A DNA stretch of 64,000 nucleotides from Blasia pusilla (GCA_050084515.1 CM114274.1:32364001-32428000); one strand, 5' to 3'; shown: positions 12,780-26,280, numbered from the stretch's first letter. Made by a program: numbers and translations. The notes: a model not told the origin generated them from the sequence alone.

Positions 12780-13768
12780 TTGGGGCAGGTTGGTGAGTTT
12801 TCACGTGCAGCTCGAGCATTAGGTCCTCTCTCTCCGGCGGTTCCAAGTGCGAAAAGAGTGACTCTCTTAGAAGCTCTTCATCCTTCTTCAAGTGGCAATA
12901 CTCCACCTTTTGTGGAAGACTATGCAACCGACCTTGACTTCAAGCTTGCCTTGAAGGTTTTCACAATAGCTTTTCTTCATACTCCTCGCTTATCACAAAG
13001 CGGACTATCAAGGATGGTTTTTGAGCATCTCCGTGATTGCTTTATCCCAGCAGATTCAACAAGTGGATTTGTCTCTCTATATAAGGTGTGTGCACATATT
13101 GCAGCAGGTCGTCTCCCATTCTCTATCTCTAGGCTCTTAGGGGCTTGTCGTTTGTTGGCTATGGATAAGCCTCCTTCGGGTGCCCACCCTTGGCTATTGG
13201 AGGATTTTTATACCACTTGGTTAGTCGATGCCTATGCTTGCAATTTTGTCCTCACTTTAGTGCCCACTTATTTCCTCATCAATTTGGAGTGGCAACTCCT
13301 AGAGGTTGTGAGCCTATGGTGCATGGGATTTACTCCACTCTTGATATTCATCCAGAATAGGTAGCAATTCAGGTCAATATGGCTGACACATTCAATTCAG
13401 TTTCTCATGCGGCCATCTTTGAGGAGTTACGTTGCATAGGAGGAAAACTTGCGAGTCTCATTCCATTTTTTTGCTCCTTCTATGCCTATGATACACCTAT
13501 TAACTATTCTCATCATTCTACTTCCGGGGAATATAGTATTCTACAATCGGCTTGTGGCACACGTCAAGGTGATCCCATGGGTGGCCCACTCTTTACCATT
13601 GCCCATCTTTGTGCCCTTCAAGCATTAGCGCAAGCATTTCCATCTTGTCTTTTTCCTTCTATTGCTGATGACACTCACATTATAGGTCCTCCTTCCGAAG
13701 TAGTTCCTACTTATACCCAATTCGTGAAGCAACTCTCTTTCTTAAACCTTAAAGTCCAACCTAGTTAA
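12780..13768 (+). pseudogene. Reverse transcriptase domain, broken
   Basis: The same frame as the N-terminal region continues to 13364, then the reading moves to the frame of 13379-13768. Recognisable polymerase blocks are VNMADTFNSVSHAAIF (catalytic Asp block A), GTRQGDPMGGPLF (block 4/B) and SIADDTHIIGP (active site). The active site is IADD, where most reverse transcriptases have F/YADD. A TGG-to-TAG-type stop lies just before block A, and another stop follows at 13766. Function: target-primed reverse transcription of the element RNA. Confidence 0.8.
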
Positions 13769-14049
13769 TGTGGAGTATGTTCTTCATGCCTTCGCTCAAC
13801 ATTCATCCCACCTACTCCTGATTTTCCCATCTATATTGAAGGTGTTAGGGTTCTTGGGATCCCAATTGGCTTCATCGACTATGTCTCAAAGTTCTTGATG
13901 AGGCCCTTTTGAAAGACGTGGAAAGGCTTCATTTGTTACCTCATCTAGGGGATCCCCAAATGGCTTATGGGATTCTCTCTCAATGTTTTCTATGACGTCC
14001 TTCCTACCTTCTTCGCAGTTGTCCTCCCACTTCAAGGTTCTTATATCGG

Positions 14050-14421
14050 TTGGCCTCTTTTGAAGCTTCTATCTTGGAAACTTTTGGTCAACTTCTTGGC
14101 CCGAATACATTTGAGGGAGAGGATGGTGTCTTGGCGTCACGACAAGCTATCTTGCCTATTTCTTTTGGAGGGGTGGGACTTTCCTCCATAGTCTCATCTG
14201 CTCCCGCAGCCTTTTTGGAGAGTTGGGCATTGGTAGCACGCATTATGGCTTCAAGGTTTCTCCAAGGAGATACACCTATCTTGATGGATCATGTCGCCCA
14301 TGTAGAGGAGGGAGACTTGTTATTTCAACAACAATTGAGATTTGCACGAGCCCGTCTTCCTCTTGCTACACAAGAAATTCTACCCCCTTTCAGTCAATTG
14401 ATTACGGAAGGGCTTGATTGA
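14050..14421 (+). pseudogene. Retroelement thumb/connector segment
   Basis: Encodes LPISFGGVGLSSI followed by APAAFLESWA, a block that in this retroelement family lies between the polymerase and the endonuclease. The same block occurs on the minus strand near 31.1 kb, which ties the two copies to one family. Confidence 0.65.
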
Positions 14422-14445
14422 CTTGAAGAGCATATCTCTGAGAAT

Positions 14446-15324
14446 TTGCATCAAATCAACTTTTCCAACATTCTCTCAAAGGCATCCTTTGACACTCATC
14501 AAGCTTGTGTGCGTTCATGGGCGGGTATCGGAGCGGGAGTGTGGCTTACTGCAAATCCTCTTATTCTTCCATTTTGTCTTCCTCGAAGTATATTCTCGAT
14601 AGCTTTGCGGTTACGCCTTGGAATTCCTCATCCTTCTCTGTTAGGTGTGCCAAATTATGCATGCGGGGATCCCATTGATGTCAAGGATATCCATATTTTT
14701 GGATGTGCACATGGTGGAGAACGAACGGCCACACATGATGTCATTAGAGAGGCGGAAGCATCTATGGCTCGTATTGCAGGATAAACTATTGGGCAAGAGC
14801 AACTCCATGTCCTACTTTCAACCGCACAAGCAACCTCTCGTCGGAGAGTGGATCTTGTTATGTCTCGAGGTGGATTCCGGATACTAGATGATGTGGTGGT
14901 TGTTGATCCAACACGTTCTAACTTGATGTGTCGAGCCGCGCATACCAAAGTTTCGACAGCGGAAGCTGTAGCAAGAATCAAGGAGTTAAGTTATGTTGTG
15001 AGACATGCAACTGATGGATTTATTCCTTTTGCAGTGGAAGTATTCGGTCATTTACATATGTCTTTTGATACTTTCCTGAAAACATGTGCTCACCAATCAC
15101 TCGAGAATCATCACCTTGCCCCTTCCCGTAGTCCTTCTCTCTCTATAGTTACTACTTATTTTCGGCAATGCATCTCAGTGGCCTTACAACGTGCACAAGC
15201 CTTGGCATTGATATGTTGTGCGGAGGTGGTGGGGGGTCGCTCGCCTCGTCATCCATTCACGTCTGACCAACCACTCGTGTTCTTGTCAGATTTATTTCAG
15301 GCTATCAATCGTGTAGCTCGTTGA
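14446..15324 (+). pseudogene. Restriction-like endonuclease domain of the retroelement
   Basis: One frame with a single stop at about 14782. It holds RLRLGIPHPSLLGV, then a Cys/His motif (C-x9-H-x3-C-x-H: CGDPIDVKDIHIFGCAH), then GGERTATHD. After that comes a PD-(D/E)xK-like core: RRRVDLVMSRGG followed by DDVVVVDPTRSN, and finally AVEVFGHLH. This matches the C-terminal nuclease of R2-class elements, which nicks the target for reverse transcription. The first Cys of the usual CxC pair appears replaced (YAC). The TGA after Ala-Arg at 15322-15324 is probably the natural stop. Confidence 0.75.
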
Positions 15325-18300
15325 GTTGGTGTTTGCGTTGGCTAGTTTCCATTTTCATTTTGCATTCCATTATGCATTTTTTGACTCCTCTTTTGAGATG
15401 TCTTTACCTTTCTTTGTCCTCTTTTGATTTTTATTTTATAATAAAGTGGATATAGAGAATAGGGTAAGGTACTTTTCATAAAATATGGGTCATGAAAGTG
15501 TGGTACGAAAACTTTCTAGGTTGGATATTTTAGGTCCAATATCTTTGTTGGATATTTATGGCAAGCTCAAGAACTACTTTGGAAAATCCATTTAACATAC
15601 ATGACATGAATAATATAATAGTATGCATAATAGTAAAAATTATATAATTATAACAATTGGGGAGTATTGTTACTCCTCTCTTCTCATGTTAGGTGAGTTT
15701 TCACCTTAAGATGATGGACCTCATGACTATCAATATTCGTTATGTGCACATAACACTAATCATAACGCCTTCCATTACTACATCAATTCTGAAAACTCTT
15801 ATTAATTATTTTGCAAAAGAGTCTGCATGCTCATGCAATGCAAGCTGCAAATAATCCCTAACCCATCATTTTGTTTTAAACAAGTATCCTTTTTTATTAA
15901 TCCTTTAGGTCATGGCTGCTTCCATCACGATGATAGTAGGGATAAAAAGTAATGGGCGAACCAATTAAATTGCATCCTCACACCTTCATAATAAGAGGAA
16001 ATATCATTTCCTCGCCATATTTTCACTAATTTGCTGTCGAAAAATGACTTCCAGCCAATTTGGACTTCAAGATTAGGGTTTTCATGCCCTCTGCAGTGCT
16101 CCATGGGTTTGGGCCCTCACTAGATCTATTCTACATCTTAAACCCACCCCACCCTCTAAGCCACCTCCTCTTCTTGCGAAAAAAGTACTCTCTTCTCCTT
16201 ATTTTGGGGGAAAAAATATAAGGGAGTGTAAAAGATCACTCCGGATAGACTCGCCCGGGTGAAGGTGTCAGACATGGGACTCGCCCTCAATTATTTATGG
16301 AAGAAGAAGGTGTGGCAATTTTGAGTGACGCATTGAAGGATCCATAAATATTTCTGAATTGCACGCCCATGTGTTTACTATTTATGACAAGAAAAAATGG
16401 GAGACCTCCTCTGTAATTCTAACCCTCCTCCTTTTTAATTCTAACCCTCCTCTTAACCTCTAAATGACATAACCCTCCCTTCATGTGAACGACTGTTTAT
16501 GCCCCCTCATTCATTTCCAAATACTGCAATTTATTTGAAAACAAGTTGAGGGGTTATTATTTTTCCTGTAGTTATGTGTGTATTCTTAAATAATAATAGA
16601 GATGGAGGCCCCAAAACGACGTGTTAGCCAAAAAAAATGGTAGGACAAAGTCAGAAAAAGGAAAAAGAAATAAAAGGGAGAAGGAATAGAAGGGAAGGAT
16701 ATCAGAAGAATATTAGATATTTCTTGGCAACAGGAGAGATTTTTTTAAGTTGATTCCCATTCACAAAAACCGAGAGTAAAGGCTGATGCAAATTTGGAGC
16801 ATGCACTGATTCACTTGCTTGCATCATGCTATCATGATCGGGAAGAATCAGGGTTAGCAAAAGAGCATGGGATCACGCAACGAACGGACTATGGTGTGTG
16901 TGGGAGAGAGTGAAAGTGTCGCATGGTAGCGCGTCGGGAGAGAGGAGAGCCTCCCATCTCTATCGTATCGAGATGGCGTAACTATATGTCGTCTCGTAAG
17001 CTCAACGAATTTGTGCTGTAAGATTTGGATTTGTTGTTGTTTGTTTGGCGAAAGTTGACTCCTTCTCTTCGTCTTTTTTTTTTGTCGTTTCATGGCATGA
17101 GATACTTTTCGTCCGAGATTGATTCACTCTCCACCCGTACCATTCATTTCGCACATTGCCGTTCTTGTTTAAATTTGGAATCAGCGCCTTTTAAGGATTA
17201 AGGAAGTTTGACAGCATGATCCATCGGGGAAGTACGCCATGATGGCTGCATCCAAGTCCTCGTTGTTTTCTTTTTTCTCATTATCTAACCCATCCACGAA
17301 TATAATAATTAATTTTCCAATCGCCCCCTCTCAAGGACGATGGTTGCTTTTCCGATGAGTTTTTCCTTCTCCTTCCTGATGCCTCGTCACTTGTTGTGAC
17401 GAATCCTTTTTTTTTCATGTCAGTGTTCGTACGAAAACTTGCTCTCCGCCGAAGTGATTTGTAGAAATAAAATATTCGGGATACGTGTACGATCGGATCG
17501 AGTCGCGAGCAATGATCGTACGCCCCTCCTCTTCTCAAACCCTTGCATAACATACAAACGTAACCCTTCGAGTTAAGGCGGTCAGAAATAAACAACACGA
17601 CGCTAACAAGCGGCAGCCCGCGATGCAAAAGTTCAGTAGGCAGCTCACGCAGCAGCAGAGAATCTATCCACCGAATATGTTGGATGGAATGTTGCTACTA
17701 CGGTTTCTGGGAGCGCGGGACTGGCCGCCTGAGCACTTAACGAGGGCTAATTATGTGCCTCAAGAATTTGGACTCAGCTGTGGCACACCTTACAAGTCGC
17801 ATCCAAATGGGCCATATACATACATGTGTATCACATCCAACTACCCCCCTATGTGCATTATTGTTGTCGTCTTTCCTTACTGGTGAACGATCGTCCTCGC
17901 CCATGATTGTTGAGAATCACAACTGAGCCCCCTCATATCCATACGATTGCGAGTTACCTACCTACCTGGTCGACCCTCTTCATCTTTTCCCTTCCTCTAC
18001 AGTGCGTTTGGGGAACTGGGAAAGACACCGCCCGGTCAAACGAAACAAAAGGAGAAAGAAAGAGGGTGAGTGAGTGAGATATGGATAGATGGGACGGATA
18101 GAGATAGAGCGATCGATAACCGTATGGCATGGTTAGAGTAACCGGGCAAGGGAAGGGAGTCGGTGCTGCACCCGTGTCGTGGGGGAGGAGGGATGTGGGT
18201 CGCAGGGAGTTCACATTAACGATAACAGATAACAATAATAATGAAACTCCCGGTAGTTAAATGTATCTGCAATTTATTTTTTACTAAAATAATTTTCTTC

Positions 18301-20220
18301 TATTATAATATTTATCTGCAATAATATTTATGTTTGATTGCGAACGCGAACAGCTGTCCTTGGAATTGAACAGAAGAGAGAGGAGCTTTGATGCAGTCCT
18401 GCAAGGCTTTTTGGGGATTCATTTATTTTATTTTATTTTTGTTCATGAAAGAGTAGCACTCCATGGGAAACGGAAATAATGTGTTTAGAGATAGAGAGAG
18501 TGGGAATACATTATGGATATAATGGCTATGTGACTATGAGAAAGTAATTATTCTTATATTATTTTCTTATATCATTGGGTGTGTATATCCAATGTTAAAC
18601 AACTTCAACATGATAGGTGAAAAGTAGTGCCAATGCGTGCATCCACTGGTTTTCAATGAACGAAGGAATCGCATAGGATGTAATCGAGAGAAGGTCGGAA
18701 ATCGTAAAGCCATTTTCAGCATTCGGCCCCTTAGACCAAAGCGAGAGCACGAGGAGAGAAACATCTCGCATATCAACTAAATGAGCGAGGGAAATATGAA
18801 AAAAAATAACCGATAATACGCCGGGTCAAACATCTCTCAAATAGGGGAGATACCAACATCTGTGGGTCTAGATGTAGATAAGTTTTGGATAAGGAGTGGG
18901 CTTCCTCTAGAAGTCCTTGATTTGCCAATTATGAGAGATAAACGCCTAAACAAACAAGGTTTACATCTAGTTTGGAAACGTAAACAATCAACACAAAAAG
19001 CTATGAAGCGATGATCATCTACATCGTGCTCTTTCACATTTCTTCAATCAATGGCGCATGCTCGAATGTTGTTTGTGATTTTTTCTCTTTATCGGAGAGA
19101 CTTTTGTTGTCCTTATTAAAACTAGATTATGTGCCAAAAGGGGTGAACATTCATTCTACCTCACTAAAATTTTGTTCATTCTCTGTCAATCTAATTCCTA
19201 TTGACTCACATTGTTTGGAATGGTTGTAAGAGCAAGTTTTCTCTCTAATTCAATTACAAATACGATACGACTAATGAAAATTTTCTTTTCTATTTTTTGG
19301 GTTCGGTCCTTTCATTATCTACAAACATGTATAGATCCTCAAGAGTACAACATAATTTCTAGCTCACTCATTGCTTCTCAATTTGATTCAGCATTACTCT
19401 TGCCAACTCTAACTTTTCCTCATCTAATTGACTTAATTTCAAACATTTTTTGAACTCGATCCTTCCTCTCCAATTTCTTCTAATATTATTATGGCTCTCA
19501 TGAATATAATGAAAAATAGGATAGGTTTATTTTATTATCTCTTTGATGTGTTCTTTCAACTATACTCATCGACACTACTTAGGCAAACTTACCTCCGAAT
19601 TCATAAAGATCAATCTTTAAAACATCATGCCGGAAATACTGAAGAGGCAACATATGCTATGAAATTTCATATAGCTTCTTGCCCTAATAGCATTATGTTA
19701 CCAAGTTGTCCACAACTTTATTTGATTTCCACTTCTTCAATTTATGTCATTGTGGTGTTTTGAGACCGAATTTGTTGGCGGTGCCAATTGCTATAATTTA
19801 AAAACCAACCCAAATTTGCAAGCTCCCCTTAAAGAAATAATTTAAAGAAAATGTTACATACAAGTAAAACTCATTACATTGTATGGATTTTACTACCACC
19901 CCAATTCACTATCCAAAATTAATTCTTTGATTATTTATAACTCATGATACAATTAGGGCAGCCATACAAGTTTTGAACCGCATCACTCAAATTCTGTGAA
20001 ATATTTTTAATCATATTAAAATTTGAACTATATATTAATCCGTGGATGGAACAGGCACTTTCCTAGTATAATATAAAAGCCGACCACCATATAATATAAA
20101 AACTGATGACGTGGCATTCAATGTAAACATAGCACTAACTCCGAATAGCCCAACTAGGAAAGGACAAATTAGAAATCCAAATAGGAATAACTAAATAAAT
20201 TAATAAGAAAATGATAAAAG
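15325..20220. other. AT-rich intergenic DNA, nothing recognised
   Basis: The first ~200 bases are likely the 3' tail of the retroelement. The remainder has short open frames in every direction without motifs. A GC-richer island near 16.9-18.2 kb also shows no recognisable product. Confidence 0.4.
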
Positions 20221-20940
20221 GCGCTAAAATGAGACCCCAAAAGGTCCTACCGTCCTACGCCCGCCATGAAAACGTTCTAGGACGTTCCGGGCGAACACCC
20301 GAGAACCTGCGACGCCCGCGTGAGCGCAGGTAGCAGGTCACGGAACCCGAGAACCGCCGGTGATTTGGGTGAATGGATGGCCCGATGGGCAGAAGATCAC
20401 TGAAGGCGACCGATTCGGACCGAATCCGAGTGGGAGTCGAGGTGGTGATTAGCATAGACTAGAGTAAATAGAGCACAGTATAATAGAGTAGCTTAGAGTC
20501 GGTCAGGCTAGACAGAGTCCTGTATCCAAGGACCCGATCAGGCCTCAGTCGCCAGTACTGACCTGGAAACATGTACGGTCGATCCCCACCACCCCCACTC
20601 GTAGATAATGATCATAGCTAAGCTTGGAGGGAGCCAGCTATACTGGATGCATTCTCCAGCTCCAGCTCCGCTTAGCTGGGCCGGGCCGGGCCGGGCCGGG
20701 CAGTCACATGGGCTGCCAGGGGACTCGACAGAAGTTCGTCCCATCCAACTTGAAGTCCAAAAGAGGAGTCTTCCGTTTGCTCATCCCGTGAGTGAACTTG
20801 GAAACGAAAGGAGCTGTCTTTCACTTCATTCTTGGTTTCGCCCCCTCGTAATTTCTGCCCCTTTCTCCACATCGCTGCTCTTGATGGACGGCATCGACGA
20901 TAGCAACAACGTTGAAAACAAACCTTACGGCTCATAACTT
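20221..20940. other. GC-rich island without a recognised gene
   Basis: Abrupt rise in GC content within AT-rich surroundings. It contains a short (GGGCC)n run near 20680-20703. No protein motif was found on either strand. Confidence 0.35.
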
Positions 20941-23260
20941 AAACAAAATGCCCAATACTTTAATTTCCAAAGTCCCATTTAAAATTGGCTTGATGTGAGA
21001 ATGGGCATTAGAAGGTGAAAAAATTTCTTCTTGTTAGCACGTAATTAAATGCTCTTGTACACGTGTCAATACGGGAGGTTTAAAAAAGCTTAGGTGTCAA
21101 CACTTCCAAAACCCCGTCCTCTTTTAATAATATGAATTTGTCGTCAAAGAGCGTTCAAAAACCCATCACGAAAAAGATATTGAAAAACCCATAACCCTGA
21201 AAACGATCATGCCTTCCTTATTCCTATGCTTGAGGTGGTCCGTTGGAAAGAAAGGAAAATTTTTGCCCTAGAAGAAGAGTCTTGTGCTTTGGTTTCTTGA
21301 CGCCCAAAAAATGATGATGTGGTGACCTATATAAGAGACTTTATTGAATAAGAGAATTTCTACTAGTCCTTATTGGGTACCATATTTTACTCCCAATTCT
21401 CGTGGAGCAAATTTGTCTCTTGTACCAACATCTCCCTCGCCCTACAAGTTCCAAACCTTGAATCATCCATTGGCAGCCCAAAACAAATGTTGTTGATTAT
21501 ACAAAAAAAGATTATAATATGCCTTATAAAAAAAATATTTAAAAAGGAGATGTTGAAGTTAGTGAGATGCATAATGCTGGTGAATCCATCACGCACTCAT
21601 TAGAGTCCTAAGGAAGACTGAAAGTGGGATGAAGCAAGCGTTAAAATTTCTACTAGTTTCTTGGTAATAATTTTCAACACCGTTTTAAAATAAACTAATT
21701 TGGAAAGATCAACAACTTACTAGTTTGGGGACGAAGATCTTTAACATTCTACAATCTAGTGAGCCCTAAAATTTCTGGATCTCAATCCCTTTTCCATTAT
21801 AATGAGTGCACATGTAGCATTAACTCATCATCTAACATGGTTGTTGAAAAAAAAGTATACCAATCTAAATTTTCTTTTTTAAAATGAGAAAATTCCAGTT
21901 TTTTTTATTAATTAAAAATACCCTTTATGATATTTTTGAAATTATACTTTAAAGATTCTATTTTGGAAAATTTTCTTTAAAATCTATTTTTTGAAAGAAA
22001 TTTAAGAAGAAAGATCTTGTTCTACTTTTGAAGCAAGTTTTATTAGTACACGCGGTATGTATCCGCCCTTAGTACATTCTTATTATGAAAAAGAAATCTT
22101 GGGATCGTAACCTATAAGATCTATAATCTCACCATAATGTGTGACACTTTTCCGTCATGATCAATCATTGGCTTATAGAAAACATCTCCTTTTTCTAAAA
22201 CCCAAATTGACACCACAAATGCATAAACTCCCAACAAGAATTTTGAACCCTCCCAAACTCATATACATCTTAGCGTTTGGATAGAGACAACAAAAATGTT
22301 ATGGATACTTATAACCCAAAGGGTCTCCCTACGAAACATAGAATTTGGGTTATCTTTAGGCCCCATACCATCATCACAAACCACGAGATAATTTCTCTTA
22401 TAATGATAATTTCATGGTCAGTAAATTTCTATCCCATCTCACCGTCTTCATTTGGAAAAGTTTCCACCCACCTCTTCATAGGGGTTACTCCCCCAGCCTT
22501 GTAAAGAAATCCCATCGGATTTGACTTACCCAAGGGGAAAAAAAAACCCCCCAACCATGTTGTCCTCATTTGAAAGAGTTTGCTATGTTCATATTCATTT
22601 GTTAAATTTCAAATGTTCTTATTTTAGCAGTGCAGAAAAAAAAAGAGAGTAGAAGCCAATCAAGTAATTGGGAACGAGAGAGTGGAAGTAACCGTTTGAT
22701 TTACTAAGACTTCTACACACCTTTCTCGATGTGAAAGAATCAGTTACAAATCATAGGGTACGTACAAGGCATTTAATTTCTTCGTGCTTTTGAGACTAGG
22801 AAATCAAACGCTGTTTTCTTGCAATTTTACGAGCGAAAAGGTCTTCCTCCATCTTTCTCATTTTTGCCTAGTCGTCACTCCCGCTTCTTTTGGCCTATTG
22901 TCGTTCGTTCTATGACATGTTTCTTCCCATCCTATGGTTCTTGAAGATTTTTCCTTCATTTATTTATTAATGCTATTCAGAGAAGATGGATTCCTGATAT
23001 GTTTAAACGCAAGGGTCCTCCTCAATCTCACTCACTCACTCACTCTTGCCTAGTCGTCACTTTTGCTTCTTTTGGCCTATCATCGTTCTTTCTTTCTATG
23101 ACATGTTTCTTCCCATCGTACGGTTCATGGTGATTTCTCGTTATGCTATTGATAGAAGCTGGATTCGTGATACGTTGAATTTTTTTTTTAGAACAACATT
23201 TCTTACACTTTGCAATGACGAATTGATTGATGAAATGTGCAGGGTTTCACACTGGTAACT
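20941..23260. other. AT-rich intergenic DNA, nothing recognised
   Basis: Homopolymer-rich, no coding motif. Two related phrases around 22860-22920 and 23040-23115 (CCTAGTCGTCACT ... TTTTGGCCTAT ... ATGACATGTTTCTTCCCATC) are a diverged direct repeat about 180 bases apart. Confidence 0.4.
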
Positions 23261-24841
23261 TTTTTTGAGGCGAGGAGTGCGTTCGAGAAGAAGTCGAACT
23301 TTTCGACTCGTGCTTTTTATGACGATCCACCGGTTAGACATGTGGAGTCAAAGAGATGCATTTACACGCAGATTCAGTCCAACGCCCAATGAAGCAACGA
23401 AGCAAACAAAGAAGGGAGGTGGCGTCGACAGAGACCGTCGTGACTTTCGGATAGGGGAACGAGAGGAAGACACGGAACTTTGGAACGGGACGGATCGTTG
23501 GATTGGATTCCCAGCGAAACGCGAAGAAGCGGTAGAGACACGAAGAGTTAACGGCGATATTATTATTCTCTCGCTGTTCTCGTCGAGGGGCACAGCAAGT
23601 CAAAGACTACAAGCGACGGGTCACGAATGTAGCAGCTTCGGTACCCCACATCCGGAATGGCTCAATAAATAGATATAGATACTGATGATGGGCGGAGCGC
23701 GATTTTTTAGGGGATGGGGCCCCATGGCCACCAACCCTAGCTCATAAGCTTCCAAGCTTCTCTTCGGAATCGAGAAGTGTGGCGGGCGAACGAGGAAAAG
23801 GTCGGAACGTCGTCTTATTCGTCGACCACGAGTAGATCGCCTCTGCGGGAGCACGTCCAGGGAACGCAGGAACGCAGAAGATTCTCATTCTTCGCTTGTG
23901 AATCCATCGACCCCCGACTTTTTCACTTTCTCGCAAGCGGATCACGCACCAACATTGAAGTCTTGTCGGTCCACGGAGTCTTTTTCAGAAGCCTCCTCCT
24001 CGTCCTTCACGAGAGGGTAGGTCGGAGCTAGTGACAAACCTCCGCTTACCGGAGTCCAAGGCGAGTCATGCTGATGCAGCGCGAGCGTTTACTTTACGAC
24101 GACAGTTCGTCTCGAGGTAGATCGGAATATAGAATGCCTCGTTGCTTCATTCGTTCGTTCGTTCGTTCTTTCCGCGAAGAGAAGAGAGAATCACAGCACC
24201 CTATTTCTTTTCGTCGCGGCCGGTCAACACGAGTATGGTCCAATCCGAGTCCTTTCCGTGGGAACCATCGCGGCGAGTCGCTAAGTAGTCGATCAGCGAT
24301 GAGCGGAAAGGAAAGCAAGCGTTTTATCAGGGGGAGACCAGCATCTGCGGAGTTGTACTTCGCCCACGAGACCGAAGACGGAGGGGGAATGGACGCGGGG
24401 AAGGCGCCATCCAAATACTCGCCTGGGATTTGACGATCGAAAAGTACGCGTTTGGATTATCCTCGCCCTTTCGCCTCGGGCGGTTGCATGTATGCGCCCC
24501 GTGCCGAGCGGCGCTGTGTGCGTACCCTCCAGCGTTTGTCGCGTTGTCCCATGACCTCAGCCGTGCGCGGATGGATCCATCTTCCTCCAGCTCATGCGAG
24601 ACGGCGAGAGGGTACCGGATTCCAGGGGGTTTAGGGAACAAATCTCCCGTATGGGATTCGGACGTCTCGGCCCTCGGGGAATCGCGGACGGACGTCGAAT
24701 ATATATCTGCGTGTGAAAGGACGAACGGGTCCAAATTCCCAAGTACTACTAAACTGTAGCTGTGGATGGCCTCGCTGTTTACTGTGTTCTCCGCTTCCGT
24801 GAAGTTCCGTCCGTCCGGTCTGTACGTTGCAGGTACAACAT

Positions 24842-24867
24842 AAATGACCTGCGAGCGCAGGTCATCA
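24842..24867. repeat. Short palindrome
   Basis: ATGACCTGCG and CGCAGGTCAT face each other across one or two bases, giving a near-perfect foldback. Function unknown. Confidence 0.6.
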
Positions 24868-25039
24868 TTCGAAACGTGACTTGTTTTAATAGGTCCCGAA
24901 AGTGTTCTGATCAGATTGCCCTCTTATATTCGTCTCAATTATGTGCTGCCTTCAAACTTTCGGGTCAGGCTCAGGGACGTTGGGGCGCACAGCCCGTCAC
25001 GACTAGAACGACTCCCTCGTGACAGACGGAGACCGGACC

Positions 25040-25141
25040 TCTCGACTCTCGAGAGTCGAGAGTCGAGACGGGGAAGAGAGTGACGGACGGACGGACGGAC
25101 GCTCGCTGAGGACTGGTTCCGGTCCGTCCGTCCGTCAGGTC
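25040..25141. repeat. Clustered palindromes with GGAC/GTCC arms
   Basis: CGACTCTCGAGAGTCGAGAG is itself palindromic. It is followed by TGACGGACGGACGGACGG, whose reverse complement CCGTCCGTCCGTCA appears about 20 bases downstream. The GGAC repeat resembles the subterminal minisatellite of the large MULE-like element at 34.1-48.6 kb, but the end sequence itself is absent here. Confidence 0.6.
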
Positions 25142-26205
25142 ACCGGAGCAGGCGTACTTTATCTTTTCAAAACAGGCATACGGGCGATGTGACTCGCCCT
25201 TTCTCTGGACCAGTGGGAGCCCAGCTGGACCCACAGCCACGTGTACGCAGGAGGATGGACCTCTTGGCGGTCATTAAAAAAAAAAGGGGGAATGCAATAA
25301 AACTGCAGAAACTGCAGAACCGGGAACTATTCTATAGTGGAGATAGAATCTCGCAGGAAGATACTTGACGTATGATGACTTTGCTGTATGCGATCGCGAG
25401 ACCCAAAGACGTTCGATATTTAGATTGTTGGATTAGTTCCATTGATTCCTCCCTTGTGTCTTTGACTTGGGGTCTTTCCTCACCTTTAATAAACTGGACT
25501 TTTCCAAAAAACTACGCTTTTATCCACTGGTAAATCCACCCCACCGGGTTTTCTCCAAGCAATGGACCGTAGATCTTGGTCTATGCTTCGAGTATGAGAC
25601 TACGAGTGATAAAAATATTCAAGGGAAAGTCAATCGAGTAGACTTTTGTAGACTCAGCGCTCTCGATGATCTCCCTGTGGACGAATAAGGCGAGTCCGTT
25701 TGCCTACGAGATAATAATACAAGATTATAGTCAACATCCACTTTTATTTCCTACGAATAAAATATCATACAATAAGGAAATAAAATATTATCACCACGCT
25801 TACCTGTGCTGTGCGGTGTGTCCGCGAGGTCCTCGAATACTGTACCCATACAGTACAGAGGGCGCACTCTCTCGAGGCGAGGTCTGTTGTCGGGCGCACC
25901 AAAAGTTTTACCTCTCTATCTTTATATGGTCGGACGGGACCCAACACCGTCACCCGAGAGCAGTAACCGGAGCTGTCAGCACGCGTCCCACATCCTCCGG
26001 ATCGACGACACTGCGTCCCGCGAACTTGGCACTTTTGGCTATGTCTCGGCAGCCGCTGCTACAGTCGCCGAGTGGGGTAAGCGGAGGGCCTGCTGTCTGC
26101 TTCCCCACCAGACTCCAGCGCCGCTTGCTAGAGATAGCCGGAGGAGCTATATGTGGCCACGGCTGTGAATCCGTCGCCGACGAGGCCGGCCTCGAAGATT
26201 GAAAC

Positions 26206-26280
26206 ATGTAAACTTTAATAGAACCTTGGATGGAAAACCCATCGGGAGTGGGGCATGGAGAGCCAAAACCGGCCCGAGAT
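26206..26280. repeat. Dispersed repeat, shared with 56498-56592
   Basis: Shares AAACTTTAAT, TGGATGGAAAACCCATCGGG and GCCAAAACCGGCC, in the same order and orientation, with the segment near 56.5 kb. The two lie 30 kb apart, so this is probably the end of an unidentified repeat family. Confidence 0.6.

Larger units (their letters stand above)
11742..15324 (+). mobile_element. Non-LTR retrotransposon with restriction-like endonuclease (copy 1)
   Basis: Order on + strand: proline/serine-rich N-terminal region with a CCHC finger, reverse transcriptase, then a C-terminal Cys/His motif and restriction-like endonuclease. This is the layout of the R2/NeSL/CRE-type non-LTR elements, not of the L1 type (N-terminal apurinic endonuclease) that dominates plants. 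Only a handful of lesions are visible: stops at 12696, about 13350, 13766 and 14782, plus frame changes near 13330 and between 13768 and 14050. It is therefore a fairly young but inactive copy. I could not fix the ends; the 5' untranslated part may reach back to about 11.2 kb. No poly(A) tail or target duplication is evident. Confidence 0.75.
23261..25270. other. GC-rich block rich in palindromes, no gene recognised
   Basis: Overlapping open frames exist on both strands, which high GC content alone can produce. None carries a motif I recognise. It contains a (CGTT)n run near 24150 and the palindromes listed separately. Confidence 0.4.

Noticed and set aside
23265-24760. Cluster of 80-135 codon frames on both strands
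   Set aside because: No motif, conflicting strands and frames, explained by high GC with few stop codons.
25040-25141. Second terminal end of the large MULE-like element
   Set aside because: Only the GGAC repeat is shared; the CGAAAGCCATAG end sequence is missing.
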